Positions 15,783-24,351 of a DNA stretch of 64,000 nucleotides are shown one piece after another. How positions within the stretch are numbered: the stretch's first letter is position 1; every line of letters starts with the position of its first letter. A model generated the notes under the pieces. That model saw nothing but the letters and a program-made list of their open reading frames with translations, did not search any database and was not told the origin of the DNA. The DNA is from Stratiformator vulcanicus (GTDB taxonomy: Bacteria > Planctomycetota > Planctomycetia > Planctomycetales > Planctomycetaceae): assembly GCF_007744515.1 (NCBI RefSeq), contig NZ_CP036268.1, positions 1,713,712 to 1,777,711 of the forward strand, read 5' to 3'. Position numbers and translations under genes: made by a program.

Positions 15783-16553
15783 CTTTGGCAAATGCGGCGG
15801 CGCGATGCCGACGGGCGGGCCGCCCGTGTGATTCGCAGCCGGCCAGATCGGACCGCCGGGGCCGTAAAAGGTGGGTTCGGGATAATTCGGGTCGGGAGTC
15901 CGACCGCCGATGCGCACAATCGCGATCGGACGTCCGCGAAGTTCCGCCTCGGCCAGCAAATTGGCTCGCGGCGGGAAGTCGGCGACTTCAAACTTGCCGG
16001 GCTCGATCGCGGGGGCCGCGAATTGAGGGGTTTCCAAGTGCAGCACTTTCGTGACCAAACGGCCCGACAGTGCGATTTCGATTTCTTCGGTCGTGAATCG
16101 AACAGGTGCGGGGAAGTCGGCTTCGCGACCGGGCGGCGGGGCCGTGCGGCCCAGCACTTCGACCGACGGGTACAACTCGACGCCCGGGAAGTTGGTCAGT
16201 TCCGACAGGACGACCCGGTAGGTGTAGCCGACCGCCAATCCGATGCGACCGTCTTCGGAGGTCGGGACCGGCTCGGCCGGTCCACGGGCAAACACGCGTG
16301 ACCGTGCTCCGCCTTCGACCACGAATTGGACGAACTGAAAATCACCGGGGCAGGGCGGATTCACCTGTGTGGCCAGCAACGCGTTAACACCGACCGGCAA
16401 TTTGGCGTTGAACGGGTGATAGGGCTTCGGCGAGGGCCGCGGAAAGCGCCGGAGGTCTTGGCCGAAAGCGGAAGTCACGGAGAACGTCGATGCCATCAAC
16501 AGTCCGCACAGCAGAACCGTGGTGACTCTCAGGCATCCCCGCATCGTATTCAT
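15780..16553 (-). CDS. Secreted proline/glycine-rich protein, paralogue of the 16872-18101 gene
   Basis: The start is taken at ATG 16553 (MNTMRGCLRVTT) with a signal peptide ending SAFGQ. The longer frame would cross repeat element A. The 257-residue product has a beta-rich central part: YRVVLSELTNFPGVELYPSV followed by an FTTEEIEIALSGRLVTKVLH segment. This matches the neighbouring protein ([20 protein letters not shown] and [13 protein letters not shown]), so the two are duplicates that diverged. The C-terminus is rich in Pro and Gly. Function is unknown; envelope location is likely. Confidence 0.75.
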   Translation of the reverse strand: MNTMRGCLRVTTVLLCGLLMASTFSVTSAFGQDLRRFPRPSPKPYHPFNAKLPVGVNALLATQVNPPCPGDFQFVQFVVEGGARSRVFARGPAEPVPTSEDGRIGLAVGYTYRVVLSELTNFPGVELYPSVEVLGRTAPPPGREADFPAPVRFTTEEIEIALSGRLVTKVLHLETPQFAAPAIEPGKFEVADFPPRANLLAEAELRGRPIAIVRIGGRTPDPNYPEPTFYGPGGPIWPAANHTGGPPVGIAPPHLPK

Positions 16554-16652
16554 TCTCGATGGGAACCGGTTCACGTCAGCATCCGTTGCGAGGAATCGTC
16601 TCGTCGCTGATTTCATCGCCGATCCAATCTCGAATCGCATTGCCGACTTTTC

Positions 16653-16796
16653 GAGTGGCACGGACAACGTCCGTGCGGCGTAGCCGCCAGAGCATTCCGT
16701 TGCCGACCACGTTCGACATGGGATGCCGGACTGGTCGAGGCATTTCTACCCAAGTGCTCGTGTCGCTATGCGACCCGGACGTTGTCCGGGCCACTC
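16653..16796 (+). repeat. 140-bp hairpin-ended element A, copy 4
   Basis: This isolated copy lies 14 kb from the other three and has the same ends: GAGTGGCACGGACAACGTCC at left and CCGGACGTTGTCCGGGCCAC at right. It lies in the gap between two minus-strand genes for paralogous secreted proteins. Confidence 0.85.
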
Positions 16797-16816
16797 GCTC
16801 CGCTTTTCTTCCGCTA

Positions 16817-16844
16817 CTCCCTTCCGGTACTTGCCGGAAGGGAG
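16817..16844 (-). terminator. Hairpin after the 16872-18101 gene, possible terminator
   Basis: CTCCCTTCCGG and CCGGAAGGGAG form a perfect 11-bp stem with a six-base loop, 27 bp past the stop of the minus-strand gene. There is no clear U-tract, so the assignment is moderate. Confidence 0.5.
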
Positions 16845-16871
16845 CGTTGTCCTTCGTCCGTCCGCCGCTTC

Positions 16872-18101
16872 CTACTTCCAGGGCTGCTGCGGCGGCGGCA
16901 TCGGCGATCCGGGGGCGACCATGCCACCGGGGTAGTTCACTTCGCCCGGCCCGTAGGTCGGGTGCGACTCTTCGTAGTACATGTAACTGACGGGCTTCGG
17001 CAGTTTGATGCCCGGCTTGTGCTTCACGTCAACATTGAAGTGGTTGACAGGTCCGCCGACGTCGTGTTTCGACAGGTTGCGAACGCTGTGGCTTTGCAGA
17101 CCAGCCGGCATGCCGTACGGCAGGTGCGGCGGACCGGCGAGACCGATCGGAGTTCCGGTGCGGGGATCACCCCACGGCGGCGTGTTGACACCCGTGATCG
17201 GATGGACGGCCGGCATTCCCGGTCCTTGCGGCATTCCGGAGATCATCGGTCCGGGGACACGGATCGGGGTTTGGGCTTTGCTGGCGATCGGCACGGGCGG
17301 AACGAATTGACCTTCGTCCCCATCGTAAGCCGGTCCCTGCTGTTGGAACGAGATCGGATTCACACCACCGGCACCGGGGCCGGGGATTGGAGCCGGAGCC
17401 ATTTCGAGGTCGGCGTTACCGAGCCGGAGCACAGCCATGATCGTACCGCGTCGAGCGGCTTCGGCGACGGGATCGACACCGGGATCGAGTCGCGTCGAGA
17501 CGAGCGTTTCGACGCCGGCGATGGCCAGTTCCTGGTATCGGGGATCTGGCAGGTAGATGACTTTGGTGACGAAGTTATTCGACTCGACCTGATCGAGGTC
17601 TTCGACGGTCAGGTCGATCGGCACACTGTTGTGTGTGAGGTAGGCATCGGTCTGCGGCAGAGCCGGATAGACTTCGAGCGTCGGGTACAGCACGAGACCG
17701 GGTCGCCGGGCTACGTTCGACAGCTTCAGGCGATAGGTCGCGTTCTGCGGGAAGTTGTAGCGGGCCGGTGTGACGAGCTGATTCTCAGCGAATCCGCCCG
17801 GAACCTGCCAACCGACATGCATTCCCGTCGGCCCGACGAAGCGGACCTGCGTGGTCTTCATGGCGACCGGCGGACCACCCGGTCCACCCGGCATGTTGAA
17901 GCCGGCCTGTTGGATGCCCGGCTGTGCCATAAAGGGCAACACTCCCGGACCCGGTCCATCGACCATCGGGCCGGGACGTAACAATTGTTCGGCGGGCGGC
18001 GCAACAAAGGCGTCTTTACTGGAGACGACTTGCTGGCCGTCCACGGCACAACCCACACAGACGACGACGGCCGTCGCCAAGGCCAGGAAATAGAATCTCA
18101 T
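16872..18101 (-). CDS. Lipoprotein, proline/glycine-rich, paralogue of the 15780-16553 gene
   Basis: The start is ATG 18101, with AAGGGG seven bases upstream. The N-terminus [18 protein letters not shown] has a lipobox with Cys at residue 18. The 409-residue product has a beta-rich domain (about 80-230) shared with the downstream paralogue, flanked by long low-complexity Pro/Gly/Met-rich stretches ([14 protein letters not shown] and many more). This looks like a surface-exposed structural protein. The 5' region is divergent from the LolA-like gene at 18378, with about 275 bp between. Confidence 0.78.
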   Translation of the reverse strand: MRFYFLALATAVVVCVGCAVDGQQVVSSKDAFVAPPAEQLLRPGPMVDGPGPGVLPFMAQPGIQQAGFNMPGGPGGPPVAMKTTQVRFVGPTGMHVGWQVPGGFAENQLVTPARYNFPQNATYRLKLSNVARRPGLVLYPTLEVYPALPQTDAYLTHNSVPIDLTVEDLDQVESNNFVTKVIYLPDPRYQELAIAGVETLVSTRLDPGVDPVAEAARRGTIMAVLRLGNADLEMAPAPIPGPGAGGVNPISFQQQGPAYDGDEGQFVPPVPIASKAQTPIRVPGPMISGMPQGPGMPAVHPITGVNTPPWGDPRTGTPIGLAGPPHLPYGMPAGLQSHSVRNLSKHDVGGPVNHFNVDVKHKPGIKLPKPVSYMYYEESHPTYGPGEVNYPGGMVAPGSPMPPPQQPWK

Positions 18102-18377
18102 CTCTGCCCCTTCAATGGACTCGCGCGGGCCGTCCGCTTTCGGAACGACCGACAGGCTCGGTCTGACGGTTTGAAATAGTTCCGCATCACTTCGGTGCCG
18201 GGTCAGACCCTGCAGAACCTCTTTCGAAAGGTTCCGCCAATTGCGGTCGACCCGTACCCGCCTCGGCTCGTAGAATTCGAACCGCGGCGGCAAGGCGGCG
18301 CAAGTGCGACACCTGCTTAAGTCTTTTCGGAAGGCTCGCCCCGTTTCCTTTGGTAAAACCGGTACGTTCGGAACAAG

Positions 18378-19259
18378 ATGCACAATCCGCCCTTCGACCC
18401 CCCTCGTGGCCTGCGGCTGACGGCCGGACTAATGCTCTCGGCCCTATTTCTATGCCAGGGCAGCACTTACGCTCAGGAAGAGGGCCAGAAACGGCCCCCT
18501 TCCGCGGCTGAGTTGCTCACCCAGGCCCGAGAAAAAATTGAGGGCTACCGCACGCTTCGGGCGCGAATGATCGAGCAAATCGAGGTCGAAGGCGAAAAGG
18601 TCGTCGCGAAGGGCGTCTATCTTCAGGGGGCCAATAACCGTCTCCGATTGGAGCTCAAGGTCGACACCGGGCTGATCGATGCCAAATTGTTGCAAGTGTG
18701 CGACGGCGACATTTTGTGGACGACCTACGAGATCGGAGAGACGAAACGAATCCTGCGGCGCGATGTCCGCAACATCCTGCGATCGGCCAACGCCCGCGGA
18801 CCCAGCCTCACTACGGCGCTCGTCGCCGACCTTGGTTTGGGGGGCCTCCCGGCCATGCTCGCTTCGATCCAGAAGTATCACCAACTCGGCAATGTCGAAG
18901 AGATCAAACTCAAGGGCCGCAATTTCTACCGGCTCACGGGTCGGTGGAAAGAGGCCCTCGTCGAAGAGTGGGCGGCCAATTCCGGATATCGGCGGTCGTT
19001 TGAGCACATCCCTGAGATCGTCGAAGTTTTCATCGAACGAAACGAGTTGTTCCCCTATCGGGTTCGCTACTGGAAGGTCGATGACGCGGGAGAACGCCGA
19101 CCCGTGATCACGATCGACTTTCGCGATGTCGTCGTCAATTCCTCGATCGACCCCAGCGAGTTCGCCTACGTGCCGGCCGACAGTTCCCAAGTGCAAGACA
19201 TCACCGGCCTGTACTTGCAGAAGCTCCAAGGCCCGGCGCCGACACCGGGATCGAACTGA
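18378..19259 (+). CDS. LolA-like secreted protein
   Basis: The 293-residue product has a signal peptide (about 1-32, ending in STYAQ) and a single soluble domain. The pattern resembles LolA-type lipid/lipoprotein carriers: repeated amphipathic strands, [25 protein letters not shown] early on, [19 protein letters not shown] and a conserved [10 protein letters not shown] near the end. Many planctomycete proteins of this kind are known only as conserved families. It would act in the periplasm. Its TGA overlaps the ATG of the vWA gene (ATGA), so translation is coupled. Confidence 0.78.
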   Translation: MHNPPFDPPRGLRLTAGLMLSALFLCQGSTYAQEEGQKRPPSAAELLTQAREKIEGYRTLRARMIEQIEVEGEKVVAKGVYLQGANNRLRLELKVDTGLIDAKLLQVCDGDILWTTYEIGETKRILRRDVRNILRSANARGPSLTTALVADLGLGGLPAMLASIQKYHQLGNVEEIKLKGRNFYRLTGRWKEALVEEWAANSGYRRSFEHIPEIVEVFIERNELFPYRVRYWKVDDAGERRPVITIDFRDVVVNSSIDPSEFAYVPADSSQVQDITGLYLQKLQGPAPTPGSN

Positions 19260-20284
19260 TGAAAGCGGACCCGGCACTTGGCAATCAGTGGCACGCAGGC
19301 GGTCGAGCCGAGACTTCCGCCGCGCCGCTCCGCGCGTCCGGCTGGGGGCTTTCATTCGTCTTTCACGTGTGTCTGTTGGTTTTTGCCGCGTCGAGTCTGA
19401 AAAGCTGCGGCGGATCCGCACCGGTCGACGCCGGCACCGACTACCGCGCCGTCGGACTCGTTGAGCGTCCCGCGAGCGATTCGATCTCGACGGAGACCAC
19501 CGAACCGGTCGAGCCAGCCATCGATGCGGCGGCGGAGATTTCCAACGTGCCGTCCGCGACCGCCCTCGATTCTGCGGCGCCGCCGATCGAACTCGACCTC
19601 CCGGAGGCCGACTTGATCGGTTCCGGCATTCCGAAACCGTCTCCGCTTCGCCCCCAATTTGTGCCGGACTCTGTCCCCAGCAACGTCGGCGCGGCATCGG
19701 GATCGCCGATGCCTGCCCCGGCGGGGCTCAAAGCCGGGGCCGCGGAATTCTTAGGCGTCTCAGACTCGGGCAAGCGGTTCGTCTATGTCATCGATCACTC
19801 CGGCAGTATGCAGGAGCACAACAAGCTCGCGATCGCCAAGGCGGAACTCATTTCGAGTTTGCAGGCGCTCGACGCCGAGCAGTTGTTTCAAATCGTGTTC
19901 TACAATCAGGACCCTCACACGCTCAAACTGCCGGTCCGTAAGGCCGACGGGATGTTTTATTCGACTGATATTAATCGCACGCTCGCCGGGCAGTTGATTA
20001 ATTCGGTGCGGGCTGATGGCGGAACCAATCACATGCCGGCCTTGGAACTGGCACTCTCATTTAAGCCCGACGTGATTTTCCTGCTGACCGATGCCGACGA
20101 ACCGCGGCTGTCCGCCAAGGAACTTGACGTGATTCGCCGCTGGAACAAGAACGGCGCCCGCATTCACTGTGTCGAGTTCGGAACCGGGCCGGAGATTGGC
20201 ACCGACAGTTATCTCGTCGATCTCGCCCGTCGCAACGGCGGCACGCGTCGCTATCACGATACCTCTCGTTTTGCGCGACGGTAA
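19259..20284 (+). CDS. Membrane-anchored vWA-domain protein
   Basis: The 341-residue product has one membrane helix at about 29-48, a Ser/Pro/Glu-rich spacer (50-165) and a C-terminal von Willebrand A domain. The metal-ion-dependent adhesion motif DxSxS reads DHSGS (179-183) and GGTNH supplies the later Thr. These domains bind divalent metal and partner proteins. It is translationally coupled to the LolA-like gene and followed by a helical-repeat protein. Confidence 0.87.
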   Translation: MKADPALGNQWHAGGRAETSAAPLRASGWGLSFVFHVCLLVFAASSLKSCGGSAPVDAGTDYRAVGLVERPASDSISTETTEPVEPAIDAAAEISNVPSATALDSAAPPIELDLPEADLIGSGIPKPSPLRPQFVPDSVPSNVGAASGSPMPAPAGLKAGAAEFLGVSDSGKRFVYVIDHSGSMQEHNKLAIAKAELISSLQALDAEQLFQIVFYNQDPHTLKLPVRKADGMFYSTDINRTLAGQLINSVRADGGTNHMPALELALSFKPDVIFLLTDADEPRLSAKELDVIRRWNKNGARIHCVEFGTGPEIGTDSYLVDLARRNGGTRRYHDTSRFARR

Positions 20285-20326
20285 ATTTCACGGCCATCCG
20301 TCCAAATCTTGTTGCTCTTCGATGCC

Positions 20327-21373
20327 ATGATCCGGACACTCATCGCAATCTTTGTAGCGATCTTAATTCTGTCGCTGCCTTCAGCCGGTATCGGACAGGA
20401 CCGGATCGTATTAAGGTCCGAGTCGGGGGCGAGCGAGATTCCGCTGACCGGGTCGATTCTCGAATACACCGGTGAAGAACTGACGATCCGCACGGGACCG
20501 GACGCCGTGCGAGTCTACGAAGCCGAGAGGATTCTGGGCGTCGAGACGCCACAGACCGAGCCCCATCGCGCTGCGATTAAGGCCTTCCAGGAAAGAAGAT
20601 TTCAGGACGCGTTCGATCTAACCATAAAGGCCGTTGAAGAAGAGCAGCGGCAGTGGGTGCGGCGAGAGATCCTCGCATTAAGAGTGAAGGTCGCGCTGGC
20701 GCTCGGCGATCGCATCGCGGCGCTCGACGCTTTTTTATCGATCGTGACGTCCGACCCGACCTCACGTCATTTCTCATTAATCCCGTTGCCTTGGAGATTG
20801 GAGCCGCCACCGAAAGACCTTGTGGCAGCCGCACGCATCTGGATGCGAGGCGGCTCGGAAGTTTCGAGGCTTTGCGGCGCATCGGTACTGATTCTGTCGG
20901 AAGACGAGAGCGAGCGGGCGCGGGCCGAACTCGATCAGTTAGCGATCAGTTTCGACGAGCGAGTTTATCATCTCGCCCGCGCCCAATTATGGCGGGGACG
21001 AATGGCGCGCGAAGGAAATTCCGCCTCGCGTGGCGTTCTGGCGAATTGGCAGGACCGCGTGCGCAACATGCCCGAAACGCTTCGCGGCGGGACGTTTTAT
21101 CTGATCGGCAAGTCGTACGGGGAATTACTTGACCACGAACAGGCCGCAGCCGCCTTATTATGGCTGCCCCTCGTGTATGACAGCGATCAACGCTTGGCCG
21201 CCGAGGCCGAATGGCGGGCCGCCGTTCATCTTCGCGCCATCGGTCGTAGCGCTGATGCCGTGACGCTGTGCAGCGAAGTAATGGGCCGCTTCGCTCACAC
21301 CCCCGCCGCCAAACAGGCCGAAGCGTTGCTCGACGAGATTCGAGACGAAGTGTCATCGGGCGGCGCAAACTGA
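20327..21373 (+). CDS. Secreted helical-repeat (TPR-like) protein
   Basis: The start is placed at ATG 20327 (MIRTLIAIFVAILIL), which gives a signal peptide ending AGIGQ. The product is 348 residues. After a short beta-rich part it consists of Ala/Leu/Arg-rich helices (for example KAFQERRFQDAFDLTIKAVE and YLIGKSYGELLDHEQAAAAL), consistent with TPR-like repeats used for protein contacts. It starts 42 bp after the vWA gene and converges on argS with one base between the two stop codons. Confidence 0.68.
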   Translation: MIRTLIAIFVAILILSLPSAGIGQDRIVLRSESGASEIPLTGSILEYTGEELTIRTGPDAVRVYEAERILGVETPQTEPHRAAIKAFQERRFQDAFDLTIKAVEEEQRQWVRREILALRVKVALALGDRIAALDAFLSIVTSDPTSRHFSLIPLPWRLEPPPKDLVAAARIWMRGGSEVSRLCGASVLILSEDESERARAELDQLAISFDERVYHLARAQLWRGRMAREGNSASRGVLANWQDRVRNMPETLRGGTFYLIGKSYGELLDHEQAAAALLWLPLVYDSDQRLAAEAEWRAAVHLRAIGRSADAVTLCSEVMGRFAHTPAAKQAEALLDEIRDEVSSGGAN

Positions 21374-21374
21374 G

Positions 21375-23342
21375 CTACATCCGCTCGCTAGTCTCAATTC
21401 CGAGCAGGTCGAGTCCTTGCTTAATGACACGAGCCGTCAGGTCGCACAGCAGGAGTCGGCTGCGGCGCTGCTCTTCGGTCTCCGCCTTTAAGACCGGACA
21501 CTGATCGTAGAAACTGCTGAAACGCGAGGCCGTCTCGAACAGGTAATCGGTCAGAATGTTCGGGCGGTAATCGCGCTCGACGGCTGCAACCGCCTCTGCG
21601 AAACGATTTAACTGCAACGCTAAGGTCCGCTCGGCCGGCTCTTTTAAGTCAAGGCTCGACGACTCCGTTCTTAGCTGCTCGCGATCGACGCCGCCGCGGC
21701 GGAGAATTCCGCAAACACGGGCATAGGCGTATTGCATATATGTCGCGGTGTCGCCGTTAGTGGCGAGCATCTTGTCCCAACTGAATACGTAGTCGCTCTC
21801 GCGGTTGTGCTTGAGATCGGCATATTTAATTCCGCCGATCCCGACGATCTCGGCGATGTGATCGCGTTGCTCTTCGTTTAATTCCGCCCCGTCCGGCTTC
21901 GCGTTATCATTTTCGTTAATGATCGCGCGGGCCCGCGTCACGGCTTCATCGAGCAAGCTCTCCAATCCGACGGTATCGCCCGAACGCGTTTTAAACGGCT
22001 TTTTATCATCGCCGAGTACCGTGCCGAAGCTAACGTGCCGATATTCAACGCCGTCATAGCCCCACCGCCGGGCGGTATCGAACAATTGCTCGAAGTGCTG
22101 AGACTGCCGTTTATCAACTACATATAGGATTGAGTCGGCGTGCCATTGATCGACACGATATTTAATCGTAGCGAGGTCGGTCGTCGCGTAGAGGAACGCG
22201 CCGTCCCGCTTGCGAATGATGAACGGCGCTTTGTGACCTTCGGTAAACACGACGGTCGCGCCGTCGCTTTCGGACGCCAGACCCTTTGCTTCGAGGTCGC
22301 TCACGACTTCCGACAGCATCGGCTGATAGAAGCTTTCGCCCAGCGTTTCATCGAACTTCACGCCGAGGCGTTGATAGACGCGATCAATCGCTTCGAGACA
22401 GGCCGGCAGGAATCGCTGCCACAACTCGGCGTTTTCCGCGTCGCCGGCGTGCAACTTCACGGTCTCATCGCGGGCGTTCCGAGCGATGTCGGGATGTTCG
22501 TTCGCTAAAGCGAGTAGCGCCGGATCGCTTTCGAGATCGGCGACGGAGGCTTCCGTCATTTGAAGGATGTCGGACGCGTCGGAGGCGACTCCCTTCAGTT
22601 TTGCCAGTTGTTTCTTCGACTTCTTATTCGTCGGGTCGGCTTCCGCTTCGGCTTCAGCCGCGGAGAGTTGGGTCTTCGCGACTTCGACTTTTTCCGCCAG
22701 TGCCGCCAACGAGGCTTTCGTCGCGTGGTAGTCCGAGAGGCGATTGACGAGGCGATACAACCTGGCAAGTTCGGCAACGGGATCGGCTTCGAAGGCGGAT
22801 TGATCGAGGAAATTCTTATATCCGTAGATGATCATCCCGAACTGGGTGCCCCAGTCGCCGATGTGATTGTCCCCGGTGACATCGTGCCCGAGGAATAGCA
22901 GAGTGCGTCGGATCGCATCTCCGATCACGCTACTGCGAAGGTGCCCGACATGCATCGGTTTGGCGACGTTCGGCGCGGAAAAGTCGACCACCACCTTCCG
23001 TGGCGACGTCGCCTTAGCCACCCCAAGTCGCTCGTCACTGACCAGGGTCATGGTTTCATCACGCAATCGACCCGGGGTGATCTTGAGGTTAATGAATCCC
23101 GGCCCGGCGATTTCGGGTGGTTCGCACAGGTCGGACACATCGAGATTCGCGACGATGTCAGCAGCAATCTCGCGAGGTTTCTTGCCGAGTTTGCCCTTGA
23201 GCGGCATCGCCATATTGGCTTGGAAGTCGCCGAACTTCGGGTCTTGCGATGTGCGGATCATCTCGAGGTAGGCCGTCGGATCGTCGACCAGCGGCGCCAG
23301 GGCAGCCTCGAAGCGGGGTTTCAGCGCGGCTAAAAAATCCAT
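21375..23342 (-). CDS. argS: Arginine--tRNA ligase
   Basis: The 655-residue class I synthetase attaches Arg to tRNA-Arg. The N-terminal Add1 domain is followed by the HIGH-type motif HVGH (131-134) in SAPNVAKPMHVGHLRSSVIG. In place of KMSKS there is a DKKPFKTRSGD segment, as in other ArgRS. The C-terminal DALR anticodon domain ends KQGLDLLGIETSERM. Compared with the usual length of about 560-590, there is a charged, coiled-coil-like insertion at about 212-290 (KVEVAKTQLSAAEAEAEAD). The window has no other argS. Confidence 0.96.
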   Translation of the reverse strand: MDFLAALKPRFEAALAPLVDDPTAYLEMIRTSQDPKFGDFQANMAMPLKGKLGKKPREIAADIVANLDVSDLCEPPEIAGPGFINLKITPGRLRDETMTLVSDERLGVAKATSPRKVVVDFSAPNVAKPMHVGHLRSSVIGDAIRRTLLFLGHDVTGDNHIGDWGTQFGMIIYGYKNFLDQSAFEADPVAELARLYRLVNRLSDYHATKASLAALAEKVEVAKTQLSAAEAEAEADPTNKKSKKQLAKLKGVASDASDILQMTEASVADLESDPALLALANEHPDIARNARDETVKLHAGDAENAELWQRFLPACLEAIDRVYQRLGVKFDETLGESFYQPMLSEVVSDLEAKGLASESDGATVVFTEGHKAPFIIRKRDGAFLYATTDLATIKYRVDQWHADSILYVVDKRQSQHFEQLFDTARRWGYDGVEYRHVSFGTVLGDDKKPFKTRSGDTVGLESLLDEAVTRARAIINENDNAKPDGAELNEEQRDHIAEIVGIGGIKYADLKHNRESDYVFSWDKMLATNGDTATYMQYAYARVCGILRRGGVDREQLRTESSSLDLKEPAERTLALQLNRFAEAVAAVERDYRPNILTDYLFETASRFSSFYDQCPVLKAETEEQRRSRLLLCDLTARVIKQGLDLLGIETSERM

Positions 23343-23374
23343 GACCGTGACACAAAAGGGGAAGAAGGCAGACT

Positions 23375-23438
23375 ACAAGCCGAGGTTCTTGAGAACCGCG
23401 GGATTAAACAACAAGCCGAGGTTCCTGAGAACCGCGGG
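23375..23438 (+). repeat. Two direct copies of hairpin repeat D
   Basis: ACAAGCCGAGGTTCTTGAGA at 23375 and ACAAGCCGAGGTTCCTGAGA at 23411 are each followed by ACCGCGGG. Each contains the GGTTC/GAACC inverted repeat. A third, slightly changed copy is at 23631-23660. Confidence 0.75.
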
Positions 23439-23596
23439 CCGAGCGGGGGGCGAGATCGTACACCAATGACATTCCCGAATCCGCGTTCGATCCGCACTTC
23501 ACAGGAAGTGCGGCTTGTTGATGGATAACATATCAATTCTCTTCATAACCCTCGCATGAAATAAGCGGACGAAGCGGGGCTTGCAGATACATCGAT

Positions 23597-23660
23597 CCGC
23601 TTACTACGTGCGCGGCTTGTGAGCCACACAGCAAGCCGAGGTTCCTGTGAGCCGCGGGCC
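23597..23660 (+). repeat. Repeat D copy joined to a CAAGCCG/CGGATCG module
   Basis: CGATCCGCTTACTACGTGCG at about 23592-23611 continues to CGGCTTG and is the reverse complement of the palindrome arm at 31713-31782, differing at one position. It is followed by repeat D (GCAAGCCGAGGTTCCTGTGA). Confidence 0.65.
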
Positions 23661-23756
23661 GATCGCAGAAGTGAATCACGAGCACTCATTCCCACTCCTC
23701 CCGGCGTTCGATCCGCACTTCGGAAGAAGAGTGGCTTGTGAGGCCTTAGTCACCGC

Positions 23757-24185
23757 TCAGGGAGTGCCTTCCTCGGCATCCTGATCGGGACCGGCATCGG
23801 AGTTGGGGAAAGAATCGGATTCCGCATCGGGTTCCGAACTTGGAACCGGCGTGTCATCCCCGTCGATTCGTTTCGCATCAGCCCACAGACCTTCGAGATC
23901 GTACAACTCACGAGACTCCGGCATAAAGACGTGCAACACGACGTCGCCGTAGTCGTGCAAGACCCATTGGTTCGCGTCGTGTCCTTCGACACCGAGCCGG
24001 CCCGACCGTTGCTCTTTCATCACCTTGTCGGCCTCTTCGGCGAGCGAAATCATCTGCCGGCGATTGCTGCCCGTCGCGATCACGAAGTAATCGAAGATCG
24101 GCGTCAGTTCGGTCAGGTCGAGCAGCACGACATCGGCGGCGCGAAAGTCCTTGCAAAGCTTCGCGAGGCGTCTGGCCGATTCCAA
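23757..24185 (-). CDS. rsfS: Ribosomal silencing factor RsfS
   Basis: The 142-residue product matches the RsfS/YbeB/Iojap family: VVLLDLTELTPIFDYFVIAT followed by GSNRRQM, then NQWVLHDYGDVVLHVF and a YDLEGLWADAK motif. The protein binds ribosomal protein uL14 and blocks subunit joining during nutrient stress. A disordered acidic tail (GDDTPVPSSEPDAESD) extends past the family domain. The TTG at 24185 has no ribosome-binding site in range. An in-frame ATT at 24230 with AAAGAGGA eight bases upstream is the better-spaced alternative and would add 15 residues. No nadD is adjacent. Confidence 0.92.
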   Translation of the reverse strand: MESARRLAKLCKDFRAADVVLLDLTELTPIFDYFVIATGSNRRQMISLAEEADKVMKEQRSGRLGVEGHDANQWVLHDYGDVVLHVFMPESRELYDLEGLWADAKRIDGDDTPVPSSEPDAESDSFPNSDAGPDQDAEEGTP

Positions 24186-24351
24186 GCCGCGAGCGCGTTG
24201 CTCCTCTAAATTTAAATCAGTCGTTTCAATCGGTCTAAATCCTCTTTGTGAAATCCGACGCGAAAGGCGCCGGGAAAGTTCGGGGCCGGGTCTGACCGTA
24301 GTCTAACCCAGAACGCGGCTTGGTCGATCGTTGAAGCGTCAAACGACCGGC

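Larger units (their letters stand above)
23343..23756. other. Repeat-bearing intergenic region between argS and rsfS
   Basis: No gene is seen in these 414 bp. Three copies of a short hairpin repeat and a related set of CAAGCCG/CGGATCG-bordered modules fill it. Confidence 0.7.

Noticed and set aside
16782-17981. 399-residue plus-strand frame across the lipoprotein gene
   Set aside because: It is antisense to the paralogue at 16872-18101, which has a signal peptide and ribosome-binding site. The frame is Arg/Asp-rich.
18450-19697. 415-residue minus-strand frame over the LolA-like and vWA genes
   Set aside because: The plus-strand genes carry a signal peptide and a vWA motif and are coupled. 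The antisense frame has none.
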